The notes below the pieces were generated by a model. That model saw only the letters and a program-made list of their open reading frames with translations. It was not told where the DNA came from and made no database searches. From positions 730,765 to 794,764 of the forward strand of contig CANLZL010000002.1 in the NCBI GenBank assembly GCA_947495575.1: a DNA stretch of 64,000 bases, written 5' to 3'. This stretch comes from an uncultured Nioella sp. GTDB taxonomy: Bacteria > Pseudomonadota > Alphaproteobacteria > Rhodobacterales > Rhodobacteraceae. Made by a program: the position numbers and the translations under genes. Position 1 is the stretch's first letter; each line of letters opens with the position of its first letter. Shown piece after piece: positions 17,917 to 27,241 of the stretch.

Positions 17917-19191
17917 TCATACGATGCCGCCCCCTGCCCCGGAAACCATCGGTCTTTCCGAGGAAACCATTTCTCGATATGCCGAATTTCTATAGGCAGT
18001 GATCGGGTCAATTGCCCCTCGTGTTTCAAATCTTGCCATCGCAAGGATCGGGCTGACATCTGTGCGGAATCCATCTTTCAGTGTATTGCTGGCCATCAGC
18101 GCGTCATTATTTTGCTGATAGTTTTTCAATGCGACACGATCCACCAGCAGGGCCTGAGCATAAGCGCGCTGCACCTCCATCGCGGAACTCATCAGGCTTT
18201 CAATTGGGTCGGTAACGTTGTGGCTCTGGTCTAGCATATGCATCGGATCAAAACCGGGCTTGTTCTCATACTCGACAAGCTCATTGAACACGAGAAACAA
18301 GCGGTATGGATCAATGGAGCCGGTATCCAAATCGTCGTCACCATATTTGGAGTCGTTGAAATGGAAGCCGCCGAGTTTCCCGAACTGGATCAGTCGCGCT
18401 ACGATCATTTCGATATTCACGTTTGGGGCATGGTGGCCGAGATCGACCAGGCAATAGGCCTGATCGCCCAGTTCTTTGGAAATCAGGTAGTTGGTTCCCC
18501 AATCCTGAACAACTGTCGAATAGAAGGCCGGTTCATACATCTTGTGTTCGGTGAACAAACGCCAATCTGCAGGAAGCCCCGCGTAGATTGCCTTTGCCGA
18601 GTCCAGGTAGCGCTCGAATTGACTGGTGAAGTTGACCTGACCGGGAAAATTCGACCCATCACCGACCCAGATGGTCAGGGCCTTGGACCCGATTGCGTTG
18701 CCCAGTTCGATGCATTCAAGATTATGATCTATGGCGAGTTGACGGGTCGCCGCATCAACATGTGACAGCGATCCGAACTTGTAGCTATGTGCTTGCCCGT
18801 CTTGATCCTGAAAGGTGTTGGAATTGACAGCATCAAAAGCCAGACCCGTTTCTTCGGCCTTCGCCATCAGGTCTGCAGGATCTGCCTTGTCCCAAGGAAT
18901 ATGCAGTGAAACCGACGGTGTGGCGCGCGTCAACTGCTGTACGACACCGCAATCATCGAGCTTGTCAAAGATATGCCGTGGCTCGCCGCCGCCAGGAAAG
19001 CGCGCAAAGCGAGTGCCCCCGGTGCCGACCCCCCAACTGGGAACGGCAATTCCGTAGGATGCCACTTTGGTCTTGATTGAGTCGATGTTGATGCCGCGTC
19101 GATCCAGATGGTCGCCCAAGGCTGCATAGTCGGACTTCAGAGTCTCTAGCGCGGCATCATTCGAGTGGTCAATTACGGATCTGTCGATCAT
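17917..19191 (-). CDS. rhaI: L-rhamnose isomerase (RhaI type)
   Basis: A 424-aa TIM-barrel sugar isomerase of the rhizobial L-rhamnose isomerase family, converting L-rhamnose to L-rhamnulose with a divalent metal. Family landmarks are VPSWGVGTGGTRFARFPGGGEP near residue 50, WVGDGSNFPGQ, FTEHKMYEPAFYSTVVQDWG (metal-ligand Glu/His/Asp region) and LVDLGHHAPNVNIE with HFNDSKYGDDD (further metal ligands). It lies 24 bp after rhaD in the same transcript and is transcribed away from the rhaR–rhaK genes. It is not the E. coli RhaA type. Confidence 0.92.
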   Translation of the reverse strand: MIDRSVIDHSNDAALETLKSDYAALGDHLDRRGINIDSIKTKVASYGIAVPSWGVGTGGTRFARFPGGGEPRHIFDKLDDCGVVQQLTRATPSVSLHIPWDKADPADLMAKAEETGLAFDAVNSNTFQDQDGQAHSYKFGSLSHVDAATRQLAIDHNLECIELGNAIGSKALTIWVGDGSNFPGQVNFTSQFERYLDSAKAIYAGLPADWRLFTEHKMYEPAFYSTVVQDWGTNYLISKELGDQAYCLVDLGHHAPNVNIEMIVARLIQFGKLGGFHFNDSKYGDDDLDTGSIDPYRLFLVFNELVEYENKPGFDPMHMLDQSHNVTDPIESLMSSAMEVQRAYAQALLVDRVALKNYQQNNDALMASNTLKDGFRTDVSPILAMARFETRGAIDPITAYRNSAYREMVSSERPMVSGAGGGIV

Positions 19192-19215
19192 GTTGGTTCC
19201 TCCCAGAACGGCCGA

Positions 19216-21318
19216 TTAACGTGTGAAAGCCTGAACGTTGCCAGCATCCACATTGATGATATTGCCGGTCGATTTTGACGAGGCTTCTGAGGTCAGAAAA
19301 TAGGCTGCCTCAGCGATGTCCTCAGGCAAGACAGATCGCTTCAGCAATGAGCGTTGGCGATAGTGCTCTTCCAGCCCTGCTTTGTCTTTGCCATAGGTCG
19401 CCGCGCGTTCTGACAGCCAGTCTCCGGACCAGATCTTGGATCCTCGCAGAACCGCGTCCGGGTTCACAACGTTGACACGGATGCCGTCGGGGGCGCCTTC
19501 TAGAGCAAGACAGCGTGCCAAGTGAATCTCAGATGCCTTGGCTGTGCAATAGGCAGAGGCACCGGGCGATGCGGCGAGTCCATTCTTTGAAGCAACAAAC
19601 ACGACCGCCCCGCCAATCCCTTGCACCTTCATCATCTTGAAGGCCTCGCGACTAACAAGGAAATAGCCGGTAGACAGGATCGACATGTTCTTGTTCCACA
19701 GATCGAGTGATGTTTCTTCGATCGGCGCCGAACTTGCGATACCAGCATTAGATACGAGGATATCGACCCCGCCAAATTCCACGGCAGTGTGTGCATAGGC
19801 CTTGGCCACAGCGTTTTCATCGGTAACATTCATGGTGACGGTGCGCACCACATCCGCAGAAAACCGGGATGCGAGGTTTTCAGCAGTTTCCGCAAGCGCG
19901 CCCTCGTTGATATCGGCAAGCATCACGCAGGCGCCCTCAGAAAGGTAGCGCTCGGCGGTTGCTGAACCGATGCCGCCTGCCCCTCCGGTGACCAGAGCCA
20001 CCCGGCCAGCCAACGACTTCGGCTTGGGCATGCGTTGCAGTTTGGCTTCCTCCAACAGCCAATATTCGATGTCGAATGCCTCCTGCTCGGGCAGGCCACA
20101 ATATTCCGACACAGAGGAAGCGCCGCGCATCACGTTGATGGCGTTGATGTAGAACTCTGCCGATATCCGCGCGGTCGCCTTGTCCTTTGCGAAGGTGATC
20201 ATGCCAACGCCGGGCACCAGATACACCACTGCATTGGGGTCGCGCAGCGCGGGGCTATCGTCATGCTTGCAGCGATTGTAGTAGGCCGCGTATCCGTCCC
20301 TATATGCCGCAACCGCATCGGGCAACCCAGCAAGCGTCGCGTCCACATCCGGCTTGGCCGGGTCGAAATCAACGACAAGCGGGCAGATTTTTGTGCGCAA
20401 GAAATGATCAGGGCAGGACGTACCCAAAGCTGCCAGCGGACCCAAATCATTCGAATTTACAAATTGCAGCACGGCGTCAGAATCATCGAAATGACCGATC
20501 ATGTGCTGCTGAGCTGAAACCATTCCGCGGATCGCCGGCATCAATCGTGCAGCTACATCACGACGCTCTGCGGCGGCCAAGCTCTCGGACTGGGCACCAC
20601 CAAAAGGAGCCACTCCTCCGGTTTCAGCTTCAAACCAATCCATGGCTTTCTGAATGACATCGAGCGTAAGATCATAGCAATCGCGTGCATCATCCGCCCA
20701 GGTGAACAGCCCGTGGCTTTCGAGAACAACTCCTTTAGCCTCGGGGTTCTCCTGACAGAATTTTTCTAGCCATAGGCCGAGCTCATAACCCGGCTTCTTC
20801 CAGGGAAGCCATCCTATGTCGTCACCAAACACCCTTTGCGTCAATTCCTTGGAATTCTTGGACGCCGCAATTGCGATGATCGCATCCGGGTGCATGTGAT
20901 CGACATGTTTTTTCGGGACATAGGCGTGTAAGGGCGTGTCAATCGACGCCGCGCGCGGGTTCAGGTTGAACGTGCAATGAGGCAGGTATCCAACCATTTC
21001 GTCTTCGAACTCAGGGCCCCGATATACGGCCTTCAGAGCGCGAAGCTTGTCCATATAGAGTGTGGCAAATCCATCCATTTTGATTGAGCCGACATCCCCG
21101 CCGGAGCCCTTGACCCACAGAACTTCGACCTCGACACCTGACAACGGATCAGTTTCGATCACTTTTGCCGACGTGTTGCCGCCGCCGTAATTGGTGATCC
21201 GTTTGTCCGAGCCGAGAAGATTGGAGCGGTAAAGGAGTAACTCCGATTCGCTCATTTTCGCGGCCGCTTCGGTGTCCCAATCGTTCGCAAGGCGCTGTTG
21301 CACGGCGGATTTCAACAT
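19216..21318 (-). CDS. rhaD: Bifunctional rhamnulose-1-phosphate aldolase / L-lactaldehyde dehydrogenase
   Basis: A 700-aa two-domain enzyme. Residues about 1-430 are a class II aldolase domain (NYGGGNTSAK, THGLFTW-like ESHGLFTWADD, HMHPDAIIAIA metal histidines). Residues about 440-700 are a short-chain dehydrogenase (VALVTGGAGGIGSATAERY; YCTAKASEIHLAR with YxxxK). It cleaves rhamnulose-1-phosphate to dihydroxyacetone phosphate and L-lactaldehyde and is thought to oxidise the latter. The ATG at 21318 is preceded by GGGAGG 6 bp upstream and gives the usual family length; a longer in-frame start 78 bp upstream would run into the control region. Confidence 0.92.
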   Translation of the reverse strand: MLKSAVQQRLANDWDTEAAAKMSESELLLYRSNLLGSDKRITNYGGGNTSAKVIETDPLSGVEVEVLWVKGSGGDVGSIKMDGFATLYMDKLRALKAVYRGPEFEDEMVGYLPHCTFNLNPRAASIDTPLHAYVPKKHVDHMHPDAIIAIAASKNSKELTQRVFGDDIGWLPWKKPGYELGLWLEKFCQENPEAKGVVLESHGLFTWADDARDCYDLTLDVIQKAMDWFEAETGGVAPFGGAQSESLAAAERRDVAARLMPAIRGMVSAQQHMIGHFDDSDAVLQFVNSNDLGPLAALGTSCPDHFLRTKICPLVVDFDPAKPDVDATLAGLPDAVAAYRDGYAAYYNRCKHDDSPALRDPNAVVYLVPGVGMITFAKDKATARISAEFYINAINVMRGASSVSEYCGLPEQEAFDIEYWLLEEAKLQRMPKPKSLAGRVALVTGGAGGIGSATAERYLSEGACVMLADINEGALAETAENLASRFSADVVRTVTMNVTDENAVAKAYAHTAVEFGGVDILVSNAGIASSAPIEETSLDLWNKNMSILSTGYFLVSREAFKMMKVQGIGGAVVFVASKNGLAASPGASAYCTAKASEIHLARCLALEGAPDGIRVNVVNPDAVLRGSKIWSGDWLSERAATYGKDKAGLEEHYRQRSLLKRSVLPEDIAEAAYFLTSEASSKSTGNIINVDAGNVQAFTR

Positions 21319-21391
21319 GGTTTTCCTCCCAGGGGGACGCAATGATGCGTCTTGATAAGTCATCGCCAAGGTGTCGCTAACAAAGGCCATT

Positions 21392-21461
21392 GTCAATCAT
21401 TAATAGTCATTTCCAGTCATTTTTGCAAAGTTTTGATTGCTTTTGGCGTTTTTTGATTGAC
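21392..21461. promoter_or_regulatory. Probable RhaR operator region between rhaD and rhaR
   Basis: The divergent control region has several short repeats: TTTTGATTG at 21431 and again at 21451 (20-bp spacing, two helical turns), AGTCATTT at 21405 and 21415 (10-bp spacing), and GTCAATCA (21392-21399) inverted as TGATTGAC (21454-21461). DeoR-family repressors often bind such arrays, so these are likely RhaR sites controlling both operons. Confidence 0.55.
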
Positions 21462-21505
21462 TAGTTCTTTTTTTGACGGCAGGTTGGCATAACGGGAGGA
21501 AGAAA

Positions 21506-22309
21506 ATGCACGAGAAAGACCGACATAGGATTATCCTGTCCGCAGTTCAGGACCGCCCGGTTGTTACCGTTGTGGATTTGTGCGCGTTAACAGGTGCTTC
21601 TGAGGCAACGATCCGTCGGGATATCAATGCTCTTCATAGTGAGGAAAAGCTCCGACGTGTTCGCGGAGGGGCCGAGTCGATCACCCCGCCGCAGTTTGTT
21701 GGATTGGCAGGTCGTCCATTTTCCGTCAATGAAACGATCAACATCGCTCAAAAACAAGCAATCGCGCATGCGGCTGTTGAGTTATGCGAAGATGGCGAAC
21801 CAATCATTATCAATGGTGGCACGACAACCTACCAGATGGTGCATCCGCTGGCGTTGCGCCGCATGCAAGTGTTCACAAATTCCTTTCCAATTGCCGAGCA
21901 CCTTCTGAAAAACACCAAGAACGCGGTCACGCTGCCCGGCGGCACGATCTACCGCGAGCAAAACATCATTCTGTCGCCCTTCGAAAACGACATGACGCGC
22001 AACTTTTATGCGCGCCGAATGTTTATGGGCGCTCAGGGCCTAGGGCCGCTCGGCCTGATGGAAGGTGACCCCCTGTTGATACAGGCTGAAACCAAATTAA
22101 TCGGCCAAGCCGATGAATTGGTTGTCTTGGTCGACAGCTCAAAATTCAAAGCCCGCTCCAGCCTGGTTCTATGCCCGCTGGAACGGATCACAACTGTCAT
22201 CACTGACGAAGGCATCACTGATCAAGCTGCTTCAATGCTCGAGGCAGCAGATGTGAAAGTGATTGTTGCAAAGGCAGAGGCTGCCCAGACCGAAAAGGCG
22301 GCGTCTTAG
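21506..22309 (+). CDS. rhaR: DeoR-family regulator of rhamnose genes
   Basis: A 267-aa regulator. The N-terminal DeoR helix-turn-helix spans residues 1-60 (VTVVDLCALTGASEATIRRDI, then LRRVRGGAE); the rest is the phosphosugar-sensing DeoRC domain (INGGTTTYQM, LPGGTIYREQN, LVDSSKF). The ATG at 21506 follows GGGAGG by 7 bp; an upstream in-frame ATG at 21473 lacks such a site. It is divergent from rhaDI and directly upstream of the rhaSTPQMK genes, the arrangement of the Rhizobium leguminosarum rhamnose locus. It probably represses both operons until a rhamnose metabolite is present. Confidence 0.9.
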   Translation: MHEKDRHRIILSAVQDRPVVTVVDLCALTGASEATIRRDINALHSEEKLRRVRGGAESITPPQFVGLAGRPFSVNETINIAQKQAIAHAAVELCEDGEPIIINGGTTTYQMVHPLALRRMQVFTNSFPIAEHLLKNTKNAVTLPGGTIYREQNIILSPFENDMTRNFYARRMFMGAQGLGPLGLMEGDPLLIQAETKLIGQADELVVLVDSSKFKARSSLVLCPLERITTVITDEGITDQAASMLEAADVKVIVAKAEAAQTEKAAS

Positions 22310-22343
22310 ACACTAAAAAAAACCACGCTCAAGGGAGGAAATC

Positions 22344-23336
22344 ATGAGTGTTATCAAAAATATCCTGTCAACCGCGGCAGTAGCCGCAATGTTTACGGCA
22401 GGTGCTGCGCAAGCAGACGATATTCGCATTGCGTTGGTCGTAAAAGCACTTGGGATTGGCTTCTTTGAGGCTGCTGCCGAAGGTGCACAAGAAGCGGCCG
22501 AGGAGCTTGGCAACGTAGAAATCATCTACACTGGCCCAACCGACACAACAGCTGAAGGACAGATCGAGGTGATAAACGCCCTGATCGCACAGCGCGTTGA
22601 CGCCATTGCAGTTTCGGCAAATGACACTGACGCGCTGGTTCCTGTGCTTCAACGTGCAATGGACCGCGGAATCACCGTAATCAGTTGGGATTCCGGCGTT
22701 GCGGAAGAGGGCCGGGAATTGCACCTGAATCCGTCGTCCAACCCGCTGATCGGAAACATGATTGTTCAGCTGGCTGCCGAACACCTGCCTGATGGTGGCG
22801 ACGTGGCCGTTCTGTCAGCAACCACAACATCGACCAATCAAAATATCTGGATCGAAGAGATGACGGCGGTCTTGCCCAACTACCCGGGCATCAATGTCGT
22901 TGGCACTGTATACGGCAATGACCTCGCCGATGACTCCTATCGCGAAGCTATTGGCCTCATGCAATCCCACCCCGACCTGCGTGCCATCATTGCACCAACC
23001 AGCGTCGGCATTGTTGCGGCAGCACAGGCTGTGGCAGATGCTGGGATGATTGGTCAGGTGAATGTAACTGGCCTGGGCCTGCCGTCTGAAATGGCCGGTC
23101 ACATCGACAGCGGTGCGTCGCAGTCCTTCGCCATCTGGAATCCCATCGATCTTGGGTATGCCGCAACCATGTTGGCCTACAATCTGTCCACTGATGTTGC
23201 AGAAGCTGAGCCAGGCGCGTCGGTCCCGATGGGTCGCATGGGCGAGCTTGTGTTGGATGAGACAAATTCCGGCGCAATGGCCGACCCGTTCGTCTATGAC
23301 GCGTCCAATGTCCACGACTTTGCAGACATCTTCTGA
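22344..23336 (+). CDS. rhaS: Rhamnose ABC transporter substrate-binding protein
   Basis: A 330-aa periplasmic sugar-binding protein of the Peripla_BP_4/RbsB type with a signal peptide (cleavage expected near AQA, residue 24). The N-terminal IRIALVVKALGIGFFEAAAEGAQEAA, VDAIAVSANDTDALVPVL and ISWDSG segments are typical of this family. It is the first transporter gene after rhaR (34 bp) with GGGAGG before its ATG. It binds L-rhamnose for the RhaTPQ importer. A strong hairpin follows its stop. Confidence 0.92.
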   Translation: MSVIKNILSTAAVAAMFTAGAAQADDIRIALVVKALGIGFFEAAAEGAQEAAEELGNVEIIYTGPTDTTAEGQIEVINALIAQRVDAIAVSANDTDALVPVLQRAMDRGITVISWDSGVAEEGRELHLNPSSNPLIGNMIVQLAAEHLPDGGDVAVLSATTTSTNQNIWIEEMTAVLPNYPGINVVGTVYGNDLADDSYREAIGLMQSHPDLRAIIAPTSVGIVAAAQAVADAGMIGQVNVTGLGLPSEMAGHIDSGASQSFAIWNPIDLGYAATMLAYNLSTDVAEAEPGASVPMGRMGELVLDETNSGAMADPFVYDASNVHDFADIF

Positions 23337-23356
23337 TTTCTGGTAACCAACGTGTT

Positions 23357-23382
23357 CCCCGGCAGCGCAATTCATGCCGGGG
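23357..23382 (+). other. Stem-loop between rhaS and rhaT
   Basis: Perfect 8-bp stem CCCCGGCA / TGCCGGGG with a 10-nt loop, 20 bp after the rhaS stop. No T-run follows. It likely sets a high rhaS to rhaTPQ ratio by stabilising the rhaS message or by partial termination. Confidence 0.7.
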
Positions 23383-23445
23383 ACCTTCCGCTCTTCTCCA
23401 TCTCAATTTTCGGATACACTAAGGTCCGAACCAGGAGCACCAGCC

Positions 23446-24951
23446 GTGGAACAATCTCCAGATCCGGTCATTTCACTCTCCAGCATCACCAAGACATTCC
23501 CTGGCGTGAAAGCTCTGTCTGAGGTTCAGTTGGACCTCTATCCGGGACAGGTTACTGCCTTGGTTGGTGAAAACGGGGCGGGCAAATCTACAATCGTCAA
23601 AATCCTGACGGGCATCTATCAGCCAAACGGCGGCGCAATCCTTGTGGATGGGCAAGAAATTCAATTTCCAACCGCCCATCACGCTTCTGACGCGGGCATC
23701 ACAGCCATTCACCAGGAAACCGTGCTATTTGACGAGCTGAGTGTCGCTGAGAACATCTTTATCGGGCACACACCGCGCGGACGTTTCGGTTTGCTCGACA
23801 CTGCTGAAATGAACCGCCAGGCACAAAGCCTGCTTGACGGCATCGGCGCCCAGATCGACCCAACTGTTCGTCTTCGCGATCTTGGGATCGCCAATAAGCA
23901 CCTCGTAGCTATTGCGCGTGCTCTGTCCATCGACGCGCGAGTGGTGATCATGGATGAGCCAACCGCCGCACTTAGCCACAAAGAAATCGCCGAGCTTTAT
24001 GAACTGGTTGAAAAGCTCAAGGCCCAAGGAAAGGCGATTTTGTTCATCAGCCACAAGTTCGACGAGATATTCCGGATCGCTGATCGCTATACGGTTTTCC
24101 GTGACGGGCAGTTCGTTGCCGATGGATTGATCTCAGAAGTTGGAGAGGCCGACCTTGTCCAGATGATGGTCGGCAGGTCTGTGGAACAAATCTTTCCTGA
24201 GCGAAAGCCTACGGTCGGAAACGAAGTCCTGAAGATCGAGGATTATGCGCATCCTACCGAATTCGAGGATATCGGCTTCTCTCTCAAAAGGGGTGAGATT
24301 CTCGGCTTTTACGGTTTGGTTGGCGCCGGGCGCTCGGAATTCATGCAAGCACTCTTTGGCATTACCAGGCCGTCAAGTGGCACGTGCAGGATAGACGGCG
24401 AAGAAAAAACCATCCGCTCTCCCGCCGATGCGATTGCAAATGGCATCGTCTATGTTCCCGAAGACCGCGGCAAACAAGGTGCGGTTATTGGATTGCCGAT
24501 TTTTCAAAACGTTACTCTGCCTTCTCTTGGGAAAACCTCGCGGAACGGGTTCATTCGCATGGCCAAGGAGTACGGACTTGCGCGCGAATACACGTCCCGA
24601 CTGGATCTACGGGCCGCGTCGCTGGACCAAGATGTCGGGACATTGTCCGGGGGCAACCAGCAGAAGGTCGTGATCGCAAAATGGCTGGCAACTCAGCCCA
24701 AGGTGATCATCCTCGATGAACCGACAAAGGGCATCGATATCGGATCAAAAGCGGCAGTCCATGAATTCATGTCCGAGCTTGCCGCTCAGGGGCTTGCCGT
24801 CATCATGGTCAGCTCTGAGATCCCAGAAGTTTTGGGCATGTCTGATAGAGTCATTGTCATGCGGGAAGGCCGAATGGTCGCAGAACTAGAAGGCGAAGAC
24901 CTGACACCCGAAACACTGGTCCGCAACGCGGCCGGCATCGAAAAGGCTTGA
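23446..24951 (+). CDS. rhaT: Rhamnose ABC transporter ATP-binding protein
   Basis: A tandem two-domain sugar ATPase (RbsA type), 501 aa from the chosen GTG. First cassette: Walker A GENGAGKST, Walker B VVIMDEPTAALS; second cassette: GLVGAGRSE (degenerate Walker A, as usual in this family), signature LSGGNQQKVVIAKWL, VIILDEPTKGIDIG. The GTG at 23446 has AGGAG 9 bp upstream. An in-frame ATG at 23374 lies in the hairpin after rhaS and has no ribosome-binding site, so I reject it. It powers rhamnose import through RhaP and RhaQ. Confidence 0.9.
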   Translation: MEQSPDPVISLSSITKTFPGVKALSEVQLDLYPGQVTALVGENGAGKSTIVKILTGIYQPNGGAILVDGQEIQFPTAHHASDAGITAIHQETVLFDELSVAENIFIGHTPRGRFGLLDTAEMNRQAQSLLDGIGAQIDPTVRLRDLGIANKHLVAIARALSIDARVVIMDEPTAALSHKEIAELYELVEKLKAQGKAILFISHKFDEIFRIADRYTVFRDGQFVADGLISEVGEADLVQMMVGRSVEQIFPERKPTVGNEVLKIEDYAHPTEFEDIGFSLKRGEILGFYGLVGAGRSEFMQALFGITRPSSGTCRIDGEEKTIRSPADAIANGIVYVPEDRGKQGAVIGLPIFQNVTLPSLGKTSRNGFIRMAKEYGLAREYTSRLDLRAASLDQDVGTLSGGNQQKVVIAKWLATQPKVIILDEPTKGIDIGSKAAVHEFMSELAAQGLAVIMVSSEIPEVLGMSDRVIVMREGRMVAELEGEDLTPETLVRNAAGIEKA

Positions 24952-24954
24952 TCA

Positions 24955-25938
24955 ATGGTCAAACAACTCACCAGCGCCCGCGAAACCATTCTCTTTGCCG
25001 CAATCCTGGCCATCTTGGTGCTGGTTACAACGCGGTTCCCCGGTTTTATCGCACCCGGCAACCTGATCGATGTGTTCAACGATACATCACCGCTAATCAT
25101 ACTGGCGCTTGGCCAAATGGCCGTGATCCTCACCCGTTGTATCGACCTGTCGGTTGCGGCAAATCTCGCGCTGACTGGCATGATCGTCGCAACGCTGAAT
25201 TCAGTTAATCCAGACCTGCCAATCGTTTTCATTCCGATCCTTGCCGTATTGATTGGCGCGGCTTTGGGGGCGATCAATGGCATCCTCGTCTGGAAACTGG
25301 AAATCCCTCCTATTGTTGTAACCCTTGGAACCATGACCATATTCCGTGGGATCATTTTTGTGATTTCTGACGGAAATTGGATCAATGCGCATGAAATGAG
25401 CCCGGCCTTCACAGCCCTGCCGCGGGCGATATTCCTTGGCCTTCCTGTTTTGTCCTGGTTCGCGATTGTCATCATGGTGGCCTCTTACGTGGTGATCACA
25501 AGAACGCCGCTTGGTCGTGCTTTTTTTGCCGTGGGCGGCAATCCGCACGCGGCCGTTTATACCGGGATCAGCATCGGAAAGACCCAGTTCGCGGCCTTTG
25601 TCCTTTCCGGCGCATTGGCAGGCCTAACCGGCTATCTTTGGGTTGCTCGCTATGCTGTGGCTTATGTCGACATCGCTGGCGGCTTTGAACTGGAAGTTGT
25701 GGCCGCCTGCGTCATTGGCGGAATATCAATCGCTGGCGGTGTCGGCTCGGTCGGAGGGGCCATTCTGGGCGCCATCTTCCTTGGTATCGTCAAAAACGCC
25801 CTACCAGTCGTGAATATCTCGCCCTTCTGGCAACTGGCCATTTCCGGTTCCGCCATCATCATCGCGGTCGCCTTTAATGCGCAGTCTAGTCGCACAAAGG
25901 GCCGGGTCATCCTCAAAAAAGCGGAGCACGCGACATGA
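24955..25938 (+). CDS. rhaP: Rhamnose ABC transporter permease 1
   Basis: A 327-aa integral membrane protein of the BPD_transp_2 (RbsC-like) family, rich in hydrophobic segments throughout. The conserved stretches LALGQMAVILTRCIDLSVAANLALTG (N-terminal third) and VGGNPHAAVYTGISIG (the cytoplasmic loop meeting the ATPase) are clear. It starts 3 bp after rhaT and overlaps rhaQ (ATGA). It forms the inner-membrane channel together with RhaQ. Confidence 0.92.
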   Translation: MVKQLTSARETILFAAILAILVLVTTRFPGFIAPGNLIDVFNDTSPLIILALGQMAVILTRCIDLSVAANLALTGMIVATLNSVNPDLPIVFIPILAVLIGAALGAINGILVWKLEIPPIVVTLGTMTIFRGIIFVISDGNWINAHEMSPAFTALPRAIFLGLPVLSWFAIVIMVASYVVITRTPLGRAFFAVGGNPHAAVYTGISIGKTQFAAFVLSGALAGLTGYLWVARYAVAYVDIAGGFELEVVAACVIGGISIAGGVGSVGGAILGAIFLGIVKNALPVVNISPFWQLAISGSAIIIAVAFNAQSSRTKGRVILKKAEHAT

Positions 25939-26927
25939 GCCTTGCTGAACGTCACATCCCCGATCGGTTAACGAACCCGCTCCAACGCGCCCTAAAAAGC
26001 TGGGAAGCTCTGCTGCTGGTGGTCGCGGTCACCGTCTTCATCATCAACTCGCTATCCTCACCCTATTTCTTGGACGCCTGGAACCTTAGCGACGCGACTT
26101 TCAACTTCACTGAAAAGGCGATGATAGCCTTCGCAATGGCCCTGTTGATCATTTCCGGAGAGATTGACCTCTCTGTGGCGTCGATCATCGCCCTCGCATC
26201 GACGGCAATGGGCGCCGCCGTTCAGTTCGGCGCCGGCACAACCGAGATTGTTTTGATCGGTCTGCTTGTGGGCCTGATATGCGGCGCATTCAATGGCGGG
26301 CTTGTCACCGTCCTTGGCCTGCCATCGATTGTTGTGACCATCGGCACGATGAGCCTTTTTCGTGGCATCAGCTACATTGTTCTGGGCGATCAGGCATATG
26401 GCGGCTATCCCCGGTCATTTGCCTTTTTCGGGCAAGGCTATGTCTGGTGGGTTATCAGCTTCGAGATTGTTTTGTTTTTCGTTCTTGCCGCCGCTTTCTG
26501 GGTGCTTCTGCACAAGACCAATTTCGGTCGATCCGTTTATGCGATTGGCAACAACCCAACTGCCGCGTTGTTTTCCGGCATCCGAGTTCAGCGCGTGAAG
26601 TTCATCCTCTTCATGCTGACCGGCCTGATGGCTGGTGTGGCCGCCGTCTGCCTGACATCGCGTCTTGGCTCAACCCGGCCATCGATCGCGGTTGGATGGG
26701 AACTTGAGGTCGTCACCATGGTTGTTCTGGGCGGGATCAATATCCTTGGTGGTTCCGGGTCGATCCCCGGCGTCGTCATCGCCGCTTTCGTAATGGGTAT
26801 GGTGACGTTTGGCTTTGGGTTACTCAACGTCCCCGGCATCGTCATGTCGATCTTTATTGGCCTGCTGCTTATCGGTGTCATCGCCCTGCCCCGCCTTTGG
26901 TCAATGTTTATCGCGCGGAGGGGATGA
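25935..26927 (+). CDS. rhaQ: Rhamnose ABC transporter permease 2
   Basis: A 330-aa BPD_transp_2 permease, paralogue of the preceding protein, with the same [23 protein letters not shown] and [17 protein letters not shown] signatures and about nine hydrophobic segments. The pair is presumed to form a heterodimeric channel. Its start and stop both overlap neighbouring genes (ATGA with rhaP, ATGATGG with the mutarotase). Confidence 0.92.
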   Translation: MSLAERHIPDRLTNPLQRALKSWEALLLVVAVTVFIINSLSSPYFLDAWNLSDATFNFTEKAMIAFAMALLIISGEIDLSVASIIALASTAMGAAVQFGAGTTEIVLIGLLVGLICGAFNGGLVTVLGLPSIVVTIGTMSLFRGISYIVLGDQAYGGYPRSFAFFGQGYVWWVISFEIVLFFVLAAAFWVLLHKTNFGRSVYAIGNNPTAALFSGIRVQRVKFILFMLTGLMAGVAAVCLTSRLGSTRPSIAVGWELEVVTMVVLGGINILGGSGSIPGVVIAAFVMGMVTFGFGLLNVPGIVMSIFIGLLLIGVIALPRLWSMFIARRG

Positions 26928-27241
26928 TGGAACGCTATGCCTTCAAAATGCGGCTTCTTCCGGGGTTTCGGGACGAATACAAACGGCGCCATGACCAGAT
27001 CTGGCCAGAGCTTGTGGCCCTTCTAAAGGACGCTGGTATATCGGACTATTCTATCCATCTGGATGAAGAGACTGGAACGTTGTTTGGCCTTCTCCTTCGT
27101 CCCGACAGTCAACTCATGGATGCACTACCGGATCACCCGGTCATGAAACGTTGGTGGGCCCATATGGCTGATATCATGGAAACGCATCCGGACAATGAAC
27201 CGGTCGCGACACCGCTTACCCTGATGTTTCATCTTCAATGA
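26924..27241 (+). CDS. rhaM: L-rhamnose mutarotase
   Basis: A 105-aa small enzyme (104 aa in E. coli) interconverting alpha and beta anomers of L-rhamnose. The start [14 protein letters not shown], the [10 protein letters not shown] segment, [15 protein letters not shown] and the [14 protein letters not shown] ending are characteristic; the active-site histidine, tyrosine and tryptophans are kept. Two adjacent ATGs (26924 and 26927) overlap the rhaQ stop; GGAGG precedes them. In rhizobia this gene is called rhaU. Confidence 0.93.
   Translation: MMERYAFKMRLLPGFRDEYKRRHDQIWPELVALLKDAGISDYSIHLDEETGTLFGLLLRPDSQLMDALPDHPVMKRWWAHMADIMETHPDNEPVATPLTLMFHLQ

Noticed and set aside
23374..23445. Upstream ATG for rhaT
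   Set aside because: It lies inside the hairpin after rhaS and has no ribosome-binding site, whereas the GTG at 23446 has AGGAG at proper distance.
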